Assembly (NCBI GenBank): GCA_007449985.2
Contig: VIIQ02000662.1
Coordinates: 62,001 to 126,000 of the forward strand
Direction of reading: 5' to 3'
Source: Desmodesmus armatus
Lineage: Eukaryota; Chlorophyta; Chlorophyceae; Sphaeropleales; Scenedesmaceae
DNA: 64,000 nt
The translations under genes and the position numbers were made by a program. This document shows positions 48,809 through 60,230 of this stretch, one piece after another. Each line of letters opens with the position of its first letter. The stretch's first letter is position 1. The notes beneath the pieces were generated by a model. The model had not been told where the DNA came from and did no database searches. It saw nothing but the letters and a program-made list of their open reading frames with translations.

Positions 48809-50205
48809 GCTGTTTTTTTTGTTGTTGCTGCAGCGAAGCTGGGTAAACACATTGCAGCTGTCTGCCCTGCTTGCTTATGTTGGCAGTGAGCACACTGTGA
48901 GCTGCTGCTCATAGCAGAGATGTGAGTGCATGAGTGGATGTCTGTCTAGTGGCGCAGCTTGTGCAAATGGCTAACCTGATCCATGCTATTCATGCTGCAC
49001 AGCAATTGGTTGTAAGGATGCTGGGTTTGGCACCAGCCAGGGGGTCCAATTTCAACAAGTCAGCAGCTTCTTGTCTGTTGGCTCAATGAGTGACTTGCAA
49101 ACACAAATTATCCTCCATGACAGTCATGTTGCAGGACAGGTGGCGACAGGCCTGTCCCACAAAATGCAGGCAGGCAGCTTGGGGCTTGTGGTGCAGCAGA
49201 CATCAAATAGCGCATCTTGCATGCAGCATGTAAAGCTTACCAAATGCTCTGCATGCCTGTCAATTAAAGCCAAGCTACATCTTGAACAGCTCTTTGCTAA
49301 TTCAACAAAAACAACTGTCAAAAAATCAAACGGTACAGCCACTGTCCAACACAAAATCTGGCTCAGCACCTGGCTGGTCCATGTTCCATGCCGCTGTGCC
49401 ACAGTGTTCTGTGGTCTAGTGGGATGCCTAGACATTCTCAGATTCTCAGAGACACACTGCAACAGCCAAAATACTGATTGCTCTGGCCTTGAAACAGAGG
49501 CGTCGTCTTCATAATGCATGAGCAAAGTGTGGCACAGGAAATCACGCTACCTTCCCGGTTCCGGGCACTGTCTCAAAGTGTGGCACACTACAATTGCTGA
49601 AGCACACCCAGCAACACATCATGATGATGCCTTGGACAGCAACACTGCAGTCAGCCTTCAATCAATATATTGCGCCAAATCACTGTAGAAAGACTCGCAG
49701 TCCTTGCAAGGTCCAATCGGGTCTCCCACCATCCTGCCAGGAGCATCAAGGAAGAGCAATGCGCTCTCTGCTGCTGGCCGGCACTGCGCTGGCAGTACTC
49801 TTCACTACCATGACAACCAGCAAACACGCATGTATAGACAGCTTCATGGCACAAATGCCAAAAGCCGACAATCCTTATGCCAAGAAGCTCTCCACGCCTC
49901 CACTACTAGTTGACAACATAGTACCACAGACGCTATGACGACTGTTGACAACATAGACGTTCAACCACACACCCGCCAAACCCTTTGGCTCCAAAGGCGA
50001 GGTCCCACAGCTTCAGCCGCACCCCACACCACTTGCCGCTGGCCCAGGTCCTCTGCAACAGAGGTTGCGCCCGCACCTACATGTGTTCCCACACCCTACC
50101 CCACAATCCACTCCACCCCTCAAGCACACATGTGCACCCTCCGCCTACTACTCCACACCTGAGCCCACCCTCAGGGGTCAGGCTGGCCCACTGCCGGGAC
50201 CGCTG

Positions 50206-52528
50206 CTAGTAATCATGGGCAAAATTTGGATAGGTGCGGTCAAAATCCTCACGCCACCCCACAGGCACAGCCTGCCGCCGATCATCGCGCAGCAGCACAC
50301 GCATCAACTCGACAAACTTTTCTGAGTAGTAGGCCTCCAAGGTCTCACTGCGCTGGATGCTGAACCTGCAGGACCCCGGGTTTGGCAGTGCCATCACAGC
50401 CTCCTTAAGCCGCATCAGCCCCCACAGCATGTCCTCCTCATCCAACCCATGACGATGGATCGCATCAGACACCCTATCCACAGGTGGTAGGAAATTCCTA
50501 AACTCCACACTAACCAGGCTGTGAGGCAGTGCCTTCCCCAAACAACTCAACCCGCCGTCATTGTAGAAGAACCCAACATCGGCAGGCCCGATGTGACCAG
50601 CGTGCTGCAGTTGGTGCTGACGCGACCCACCCATAAACGTCACCCCATCCCACACCAGCCGCGTCAAGTCCGTCAAGCATGAAAGATAATCCAACATGGG
50701 CGACGTAGGATTGACCTCAACATCGCGCAGATGCAGCTCGTGCAGTGCAGGAACACAGCCCCAGCCAGCGCTTCCTCCTGTGCCGCCTTGTCCCACCCCG
50801 TCAAGTGCTGCCACTTGCTGTACCCAAGCACCACACGTGTGAGGTGAGTCATAGCACTCAGGCGCTGCAGCTGTGCCGCAGGCATGTGGCAGTGCTGGCC
50901 GATGGTAAGCACCTCTAAGGAGGTCAGGGCCAGGAGTGGTGCAGCGCTGAGGCAGTTGCAGACAGAGAGTGCCTGCAGGGAATGAAACGGAACATGACCA
51001 CTGTCAGCTGCAAGAGACACCTGAGGCACATGTGCTGACAGTAAGGCTTCTATATGCTGGGTTAGTTGGCATGGCATTGGCATGGCATGGAGTCCGCCGC
51101 AACGTGAAGTTCAACGTGTCATTGGTTTGGGAGACTTTGGTGGGTCGGAAGCTGGTCACGGGGGGGGGGGGGGCACCTTGAGGTTGGGCGGCAGTACATC
51201 CTGGGCCTCGACGTCCCGCCAGCCTTCATTCCCGACCTCAGGGCTGCGTGTGAGGTCCAGGCGGGTGAGTGCAGTCAGGTGCCGCAGGTCCAGATTCCTG
51301 CGGTTGCAGGACAAATGCAGCAGCAAAGCAGAGTACCAGTGAATCAATGATTAATACGGTTCAACAAACTGCTTCCTGGCCCCTCCAAGCACTAGCTGGC
51401 CTGTGCTGGGCTTGGATGACATGGCGCCACTCCTGCATACTCCTGCAGGACAGCATAGCCTACAAAATCCGTAGCTGCGTGACACTCACTCGTCCTGTTT
51501 GTCGCGAACGCCCATGGCGCTCAACTCCAGCAGCTGTGCTGGTGCGTACTTCAGGATGCATGTGTCTGTCAGCTGCTGCACCTCCAAGCTGGTCAGGGCA
51601 GTGAGCTTGGGCAGGGCCTGCTGCAGGAGGCTGTGCAGGCCACAGGTCGACTTGACGTCAGCGCTCTCCCAAATGCCTTGCGCAAAGTGCCATGCGTTGG
51701 CCTGAAGCTTGAGAGCGCGCAGTTGGCTTGCCATACCTGCAGGGGCGGATTGGCAGCAGGAACATCATGGGAAGATCAGTTCCTTGTCAGCACATGGCTG
51801 TTGCATCATGGGTGGATCAGCACCTCCAGACCTGAGTACCTTGTGCAAGCACACCGAATTGCCATTCAAGGGCTGCTCAGATGCATGGGACTGCTGTCAA
51901 CCATGGCATGCTTGCTCTCTGCCCCGACCTATGGCAAGGAAAGCTAAGGAATGCAACTAGCCAGCACGCATTTCCTGCAGCAGCCAGCTGTCTCAGTTTT
52001 GAAGCATGTTCGTGCTTCCACAACCCCACATACCTGTGATGCATGCTGCTGTGTTCCGTGCTCTAGGGAACAGCGAGTCCCTCTCCAGGCTCAGATCCAG
52101 TGAGGTGAGCGTTGGGCAGCTGGCTGCCACTGAATTGACCAGCACACTGCAGGTCTCAAGGACTGCAGCATGAGTCCGCCTGGAAGAGCGCCTGCTGTGA
52201 TCAGCGCTGTTGCCAGCTGTTGGGATGCTGCTTGGTCCTTGGCATCGTAGTTTTCTAGCACTTGCTGCTCCAGCTGGAGGTCAGCACTGCCCGTATGGTC
52301 AATACAGCGCAGCAGCACTGCATGCTTGGACAGCCAGCTGACGAGTCCACGCTGCTGCAGTGTCTCTCGTGAGCAGGTGACCTTGTACTTGCCCCCACAA
52401 CTTGCATGTACGATGGCTGCTGTGGCTCTGCTGACACGCAGCAACTGGCAGATGGTGCGCAGGGGCAGCTCAACGTGTTGGAGGATGAGGAGCAGCGCCG
52501 TTTCAAACTCTTGAATCTGTACAGCCAT
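50206..52528 (-). CDS. Leucine-rich-repeat protein, F-box-like N-terminus
   Basis: Exons 52528-52034, 51736-51490, 51297-51177 and 50972-50206 join in phase and give about 543 residues, if one base is added near 52176-52180 and one in the C run 50796-50799 (plus-strand view). The N-terminal 40 residues (LLLILQHVELPLRTICQLLRVSR) look like a divergent F-box or F-box-like helix. The rest has LRR pieces: LTSLDLSLE, LTALTSLEVQQL, LTALTRLDLTRS, LLALTSLEVLTIG, LTRVVLG, LHELHLRDVEV and LTDLTRLVW. The end is charged and has no LRR. Many chlorophycean genomes have large families of such proteins; the partner is unknown and no kinase or membrane segment is present. If F-box, it would recruit targets to an SCF ligase (inference). 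Confidence 0.75.
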
Positions 52529-53217
52529 CTGGTATCACTGGCTTTGAAAGTTTTGGATGGGCTTGAATGAAGGGTCCACACCAGGGTGGTTCACAGATGC
52601 AAGGTTTGGGATGGGCTTGATTGAAGGGTGGTTCACAGATGCAGTGCAGCAGTTGGCTGATCAGTGATGTTCATGTTCAAGCACATGCTGCCTGGGGTGA
52701 CAGGAACTGTGCAAACTGATGCTGCTGCTCTGTAAAAGCCACCGTCAAGGCGCGACATTATGCACGCAGCACAGCTGTTACCGGTCTTCAACTGTCAAGT
52801 CAAACGGCGACAGAAAGAGCGGCGAAAAAGTTGGATTGCTCACCATCGGCCTTTGGTTACCCTGTTGATTGAAGGCTTCCACAAGCCCTGCAGGCCTCAC
52901 ATCAGCTGCTTCGAGCGTTCAGTTTGGCATCCGTCAGTGGCAGGTTGCACTGATATGCGACGAGAGCTGGGACAGGTACCGGCTCACTGGAGGGAGGAAC
53001 AGTGCTGCAGCGTATGCCTCAGCTTGGGCTGGCCTCAGTGATCATCCACTTGCTGCTCCTTGGTAGGTTGCAACAGCGATGGCTTATGCATCCTGCTGAC
53101 AGGCCCTTTCCAGGCCAGACAGGTGTGCTGAGAGCACGGATAGATTATCACAAAGTTACAGCACATATTGAGAGGAACAAAGTATCTACAGCTGCATGGA
53201 TCTGAGCTATATGTTGA
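52529..53217. other. Region between divergent LRR and unknown genes
   Basis: About 690 bp with both promoters. A near-duplicate (GATGGGCTTGA.TGAAGGGT...GGTTCACAGATGCA) occupies 52553-52601 and 52610-52641, just upstream of the LRR start. Confidence 0.5.
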
Positions 53218-55026
53218 ATGTCACAAAGCATTGAATGTCACAAAGTTGCTCTCCACCGCCAAGCCAACAACACTGTGTTGGCTGCGCCTGTGGCAGGCTA
53301 CTGTGCTGTGGCAGCAGACGGGCGGCACCTTGGCCTCCTGCAAAGCTTCTCGCGCACCCTCACGCAAGCACAGGGTGACAGCGGCTACACGGCTTGGTCC
53401 AATGCTCGGGTCATCTCCCCAACAGCACCCAAGCCCACAGCAGTCGCAATGGTAAAGCCTCTCATGCTGGCATCCACCCTGCAGCCTATCGCAGATGCCT
53501 GCTACAGACCATCCCAGCACCCGCACCCCGCCACACATACTAAACAGCATGCACAGCTGGCATGCCAACACAGCCTACTAGGCTGCGTTAGCTTCTAGGC
53601 TAGCAGCTAACACCCATACCTGTTGCCCGCTATCATGCAGGCCTTCACAGACGGGGGCGGCGATGCAGAGTCCATCGCTGCATCCACCTTCACCGGCATA
53701 GACCGGATGACAGCGCCTGCGAACCGGCAGACGTATGCGACAGTGCCAGGCGTGCAGTCCAGCGAGCCTCCAAGGGACGTGACTGTCGAGCCAAGGACAC
53801 GCTCCATCAACGACAGGCCAGAGGGGCCGAAGATGGGATCTGGCAATGACATTGAATTTGCCCTTGTGACTGTGAGTCAGCTACTGGGGAGCTTTGCAGC
53901 GCTGGTGGCACTTGGCAGAACGCAGTTCTGCAAGCAGCGGGTCCCTGTATGGAGGCTTATGGCCTACTAACACCCACCGCCCCCGCCCTCCTATGCAGCT
54001 GCACGGAGGTGGCTCGCACCAATCTAAACATCCACACATGCGCACTGGATGCCAAGTCTGAATCTGAATTGTACGAAAACATAATCCTGGATGATCTTGT
54101 TGACAGTTTGCATGTGCGCATGATGCACACCCACACCTATCAGTTCATCCTTGCAGCTGCTGCTGCCGTGCTGACATCCCCCGCTGTCTGGCACATCTGT
54201 CCTGCTTGTGTGTATCTCCTGGTGCAGGGAGGCCTGGCTTACTCCCAGACATACGAGGGCGCTAGGGCTGTCTCAGGCACAGATGCAATCGGTCTCAGTA
54301 GAGGCGCGCCAGGCAAAGGACGCACCGATGTCACACCCATAGCAGAAAACCTGTACTTCAACTGGGTGCCTGGCTTCAAGCCCATCAGGAACGCTGCATA
54401 CGGCAGGAAGGCGTCCACCGGATTGTCAGCAGGACACCGGGTGGGAGCGCTGGCCATGTCTGGTACTGCCAACGGCAAAGTCGGTGAGCAAAGGGGTGTG
54501 GCTGCAGGTAGCTTGCTGCGAGACTGCCGGTTTGCTTGCGCAGCAGCTGAAATCTTGACCTGGGTGTGTCACATCAGGCATAGCTGCTGCTGCTGCGTCA
54601 GGCTGGAGACAGGAGTTGCAGTGCAGCTTGACAGCAGTGCTTGCAGAGCGTTGTGTGCTGGCAGCATGGCTGATGATGGGGGATATGCTTTCTCTAGGGG
54701 CCCTGCAGTGAGGGGCCCTCCACTGCGCTCTGCATGCAGGTGTTCAGTTTGTGCAGTACTGCATGTGCAGTGCTGCATGAGTTTCGTCCATGTAGGGCCT
54801 GGTGCTGCCGACACAGGTACTACAAATCACCACTAGTGGTGCCAAGAACGTGCCTGAGGACATACCCCTCTGACAGGTTGTGCCTGCATGCGCACCCCTG
54901 CTGCTTCCTGCCGCAGTCCTTGCCCAAGCAGACACTGCAGTGGCCATGTCCCAGAGCGAGAGGAAGCGCTGGGACGAAACCAAGGACTGGGGCTCCTCCT
55001 CGCTAGACAGGCACAGCACAGGTTGA
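53218..55026 (+). CDS. Unrecognised multi-exon gene
   Basis: Exons 53218-53451, 53641-53871, 54009-54113, 54228-54483, optional microexon 54796-54816 and 54917-55026 (TGA) keep phase. The first ATG follows a direct repeat of AATGTCACAAAG and is only a likely start; the first exon may instead begin at the acceptor before 53300. The product is about 312 residues, Ala/Thr/Gly-rich but ordered, with AAPVAGYCAVAADGRHLG, ENLYFNWVPGFKPI and a final SERKRWDETKDWGSSS. No domain recognised; no clear membrane helix or signal peptide. The 21-nt microexon is phase 1 on both sides, so it can be skipped without changing frame. A second AG for exon 3 lies at the earlier GCAG but gives another frame. Confidence 0.6.
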
Positions 55027-57639
55027 GCCAGCAACAACACAGCATATTGGCCGTGTGCTGGGGCTTCAGTGGAGCGGCTTGACGGACGGGCCCCAGCACA
55101 ATGAGCATTCCTCACTGCCAGGCTGGCAGCTGTTGCAGTTGCTGTGCAGGCAGCGTGCGTTGTGCACGGCTGCAGGCGCCACCCAGGCAGCAGTGACACG
55201 CAGCCGTGTTCCTCCTGGAAATTGGCCAAATTACGTACAGCTGCCTGCAATGATGGCAGCTGCAGGACTGGCGCCCAACCTGCAGGGGCACTGCAGCAGC
55301 GGCAGTGACTTCACTGTGGCAGCGGCTTGCATTCCACCGTCTCTATTGAAGGTGATGTTCCTGCTCTTCGGCCTGCAGTCACGTGCTGCTTGCGCGGACC
55401 GTGCTTGTGATACTCTGGAGCGTGGTTGCAGCACTGCTGCAGAAGCAGTTAGGACCAGCACCGTTGCGCACTGCAGGCAGCCTCATGCGTCATCAGGGTT
55501 GGTCACACATAAGGGATGGTTGGTGGTGACTTTGAGGTCGCGACAAGCAGGCATCATTTGAATGTGGGGAAGTTTGGGGTGTCTGTGTGACTTGTGCATG
55601 TGTGTCATTGTTGCTGGTAAGAGCTGCATGCAGCGGATCTGTTGTGTTGCTGCTGGCCATACCATAGTTGCCTTATTGACGGTTATTGGCGGTTATAACT
55701 GTTGCGACGGCCTGCCTGGCTGCCTGCCACGAGTGTATGGCTCTGTCTGCCATTGCAAGTAATCAAGTGGTGTGTTGGCAGGCTACGGGGGCAGGCACCA
55801 GTCCTGAGGCAAAATGCACTTGCTGTGTTAGCCGACCCCTGTTGTTCCTGCGTTGCGCCTTGCACCAGCCTTCGGTGCTCTCTTTCTAGAGGTGCCCCTA
55901 TAGTTATACAGCACTCCGCGTCCACTCCAAACGCTGCAAGGCATCCCTGCTTGTGTTGCTGCATGCGCGCCACCGCTGCGCTGTTACAAGACTGTTATAG
56001 CACTGATATTGATAGCCTTGCGGATGCTCTTCACTCATGCAGCCATCTGCTGCAGGCATCAACTGTGCTGATGTTGCAGCTTGCTGTTGGGTGGCGCTGG
56101 AGGGTTCAGCGTGTCCTGTCAATGTACTGCCGCTGGCCACAGTTAGTGGTGCTGGCCACAGCCAGGCTGAGTGAGCCGTCGTAGACTGATGTATCAAGGA
56201 TCCGCCACTGCCTCCTTGCACGGCACTGCCGCTGTTGAGCTGAAAGTGAGTGTGGCTGGCACAGCAGCTTGCAGGTTGCTTGTGATGATGTTGCAGTTGT
56301 TTGCTGCAACCACAGTTGCCCCTGCGCGTGAACTGTCTTTGGTTGTTGTGAGTGTGCGCTCACTGTGTTGTCGCTTGTGCATTGCCTCAGGTGTGACCTG
56401 GTCATGCCACAATGTTTGTGTTTGTAGGACCAGGCACGCCCACGCTGGCTGCTTGCACAGTTTGTTTGTGACTGTTGCTGTGGCGCTAGGTGTCAGTGAG
56501 ACTTTTCAGGGAATGTGATATTGCAGCAGTTGTGCAGTCACAGCCAGCAGTGAGCGCACGAGTTTGGCTATGTTGCAGGGGGCTTTCGAGCGCAGTTGCA
56601 GTTGCATAAGCGAGGCTGCAGGAGGCATGGTTTGTTCTGGAGCCAGCAAGATAGCTGGTGTGACTGCCTTCCGTACCTTGCTGGCACCTGCAAGCACCTG
56701 TAGAACGGACTTGCTGAATGTGTGTCCATGCTTGTGGGGCACAGCGCTGCAGCCCGATGCGCTCATCCTGTTTGAAGGTGTGCAGGCTACCACAGCTTCA
56801 AGGCGTGCGCGGGTAATGTGTGCTGGCTGCTTTGTAGTGAGTGCTGGCCCTACAATATATGCCAGCATGCAGCTGCCATTACAGCACCAGACACCATCTG
56901 AATGGGGTGACAGCTGCAGCTGGGGGTCCAACAAAAACCAACCAGGGGGAGAGGTTGCCTCAGTGATGGACAGGCCGGAGGCAGCCAGCACCCTCTTATT
57001 CTAGGGCTCTGCTAGGGCTGGCATCAAGCTGCCAGTCACCCCCTCACAGGCAATCTGCTGGCGTTTCAATGCAATCTGCTCCCCAAAGCACCTCATCTCA
57101 CTGACTTTCACGCCTGCCTGCTTCTTATCCCCTGCCCACTGCTGGTGGCCCAGTCAGCATCCCAGCTCACTGCTGAGGTAGGGCCTTGTGGCGCCTAGGA
57201 AGGGCCGCTAGGCACCAAAGACCTCGCCAAAACGGAGATGTTGAAGTGAAATATAAAATTAAAGGCTGTAGTTGTGCGACAGTCCATCTTCTGGCCTCAC
57301 CACAGTCAGTCACTGGCACGATCATATTTCGCGGAACCCAGCATCATGTGCCAGACACGTATTGGCATGCGCACGTCGTTCGTCACGACGTTTATGTGGT
57401 TTGAACTGCAGGCTCACAAGTGTCTGCTCGGGACTACGAACTCCGCTGTGGGCGGGACTGGCTGGCAACTTGATTGACTTTCACTGTCATCATGACACAG
57501 TAACTCCTAAAGCACCGTCTCCGTAATCATAGGCACTGCGCTCGATCTGTCACTGCCGAGCACAACCTGTCCTGATCATGGCTCAAGCTGGGCTGCAGGG
57601 CGTCAGGACACGCCTCCGAAAGCCACAATAGTAGCCATC
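55027..57639. other. Intergenic region, no gene supported
   Basis: Presumed 3' flank of the unknown gene and promoter of the next gene. Open frames of 100-160 codons on both strands around 56500-57000 overlap each other and have no splice partners or recognisable protein. Confidence 0.45.
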
Positions 57640-60175
57640 ATGTCGAATAGATTCAAGATGTGGTCCCAGTCGCCACCCCGAGCTGCAGCAGCATCGGCGG
57701 ACCCACTGCAGAAGACTCCCCAAGCAGGTGGGGCCAAAGCCGATTTTACCTGAGTCCAGCAGCCTATCGCATTCACATCTGAGTCATTTGATGTTGCTTG
57801 CACTGATCCAACACGCCCTGACGCGCTGCATGCGTGCTGTCAGCAAGTGCCAAGCAGGAGCAGCCTTCCCGCAGGGACAGCAGGGTGTGCACATCTTGCA
57901 GCCTCAGCAAACACTGCATAGCAGCAGCAAGCTCATACAAGCTACTTTTCCGTTTGAAAAAACTCATTTCTCAGTCTGCACACGTCTCCAAGGTGGTGTG
58001 CACCGATCTCTGCATCACGCACTGTGCTGAGTGTTGTGTGCACGCACTGTGTTGCTGCCGCACAGGTTGTCCAGCAGCTGCAGTACAGCAAGACTACAAA
58101 CGACGTCGGCTGTTCACTGAAACCCTGCATGCACCAGGGCAGGATGCTGCAGACCAACATGTGAGCATGGCCCCCTTGTGCCCTGCTGACGCTCCTGACA
58201 GCTGTGCCTATACTTCCACGGTTCAGACAGTCCTGCATACCCCAGGGGTTGTACTCGTCACAACGTATGACATCATAAGCACGTAACCAGTAAGTAAGCC
58301 ACACGGCCCCTTCATACCCTGATTTACAGTCCTGTTGCCGCTGTGTGGTGTGCTCTCCTGCAGGACGCATGGACCCCATCTGCCCCAGATCTGGAGTGCA
58401 GCAGTGCGCATGGCGACCCCGTCACCCCAGCAGGTGCTGCAGGCCCTGCAGCAGCAGCAGCAGCAGCAGCAGGAGCTGCTGCTGATTTGACGGAGGTTCT
58501 GCCGCCCTGTCCCAAGCGCGCCAGGACAGACGACAACAGCATGGTGCTTCAGGTATGGATGGCGATGCGTGAGGGGCAGCAGTACACAAGGCACAATGTC
58601 ATGCGCTATATACCTCATGTATCAGCCTAATCAATAGCAGTGTTGCTGTACCCCTGCACTTGGGCGCCACATCATGTGTTCCAGAGTTTGTGCTGTGCAG
58701 CACCAAGCCATGTATCCTGCAAAGTACTGCTGCCCAGAACCTCTCATTGGGCACTTGTTGAGCACAATGGCATGCAACAGCAGCAGATGCCAGGAAGAAC
58801 ACACATAATATCGGTCCCAGCTGCTCACTGCTGCTGCTGCTACTCCCACACCTGCTGTCGCTGCAGACTGTGCCCTTTGAGCTTCCACAGCAGCTGCAGC
58901 AGCACCAGCAGCAGCTGGAGCTTATAGATGACGATGCTGCTGACCTGGCAGCTGTAGCAGCAGCAGCGGCTGTGGTGGCTGCCCATATGCAGGCGTCAGA
59001 GGAACGCTGCACATCGGAGCCCAACAGTGTGCTGCCGCTGTGTGCAGCAGACCTTCGTGCAGAAGCTGATGCAGCAGCATCAGCAGCAGCAGCGGAGGCT
59101 GCAGAGCCAGCAGCAGCTCCTGCTGCTGCTGCTGAGGCTGAGGCTGTTGAAGGGTCAGCAAGTGCGCACGCAGGCAGGTCAAGTGCGTCTGCGACAGCAG
59201 AGGCAGCAGTGGCACCTGTTCCTGAAGCGCCAGCAGCAGCAGCAGCAGCAGCTGCAGCAGCTACAGCAGCAGCAGCCAGAGAGTCGTCAACACCACCAGC
59301 AGCGGCAGCTGCAGCAACGGCCTTGCCCGATGCTGCTGTGGGCAGCAGCCACCTGTCAGCAGCGGCAGCAGTTGCACCGGTGACCACTGCAGCAAGCTGG
59401 GCAGTGGCTGCTGCTGCTGCGCTGTTCTGGAATGTTCACTCTGGGTCAGGTTGTCAAACGCCTGCAGCAGCAGCAGGTGACGTGCACTCGCTGCTGCAAG
59501 AGGCAGATGCCTTTGGTGCAGCAGCAGCAGCAGCAGAAGCAGCAGCAGAGTTTGACACAGCAGCACTGTTTGCGTGTGAGGAGGACCCTGTGCTGGAACT
59601 GCCGCTGTCAGCAGCACTAGCTGCGGACATTGGTGCAGTGGGAGTGCCGGCAGCAGTGGGGGCAGATGGGGTGTGGCTGGCAGACGGGCTGCTGTCAGCT
59701 GGTTGCCCAGCAGCAGCAGCAGCAGGCAGTAGTGTGCTGCGTGGACCATCAGCAGTGGGGGCGGATGGGGTGTGGCTGGCAGTCGAACGCCCAGCAGCAG
59801 TAGCGGCAGCAGGCGCTAGTGTGCTGCTTGGGCCAGCAGCTGTGGATGTACATGGTGTGTGGCTGGGAGATCCGTTGCTGGCAGATGACAGCAGAGCAGC
59901 AGCAGTACCACAGGGTGACGTTGCCGCAGTGGGAGTGCCTGCAGAGGGTGTGTGGCTGGCAGACGAGCTGTTGGTTGCTGACTGCACCACAGCAGATGCT
60001 GTTGAGCTGCCGGCTGCTGCAACATCAACAGCAGCAGCACCAGCAGCAGCAGCTGCTGCAGCTCCTGCGGCAAATACAGAAATTTTCAGCAGTGAGGGTG
60101 ATCTCATCGACCTGATGATGTCTCCGTGCAGCACAAGTGGCTGCTTCTACCCTCAAACAGTGCCACAACAAGCAA

Positions 60176-60230
<55 letters not shown>

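Larger units (their letters stand above)
48148..50205. other. Region between convergent HEL2 and LRR genes
   Basis: Holds the HEL2 terminal copy, candidate TGTAA signals and then plain sequence without supported exons. The right part should be the 3' flank of the minus-strand LRR gene. Confidence 0.5.

Noticed and set aside
56506..57004. Two overlapping open frames of about 150 codons on opposite strands
   Set aside because: Neither has splice partners or recognisable sequence, and they cannot both be real; kept as unannotated.
58599..59387. Long Ala/Ser minus-strand open frame
   Set aside because: Antisense shadow of the CAG-rich exon of the pseudokinase gene.
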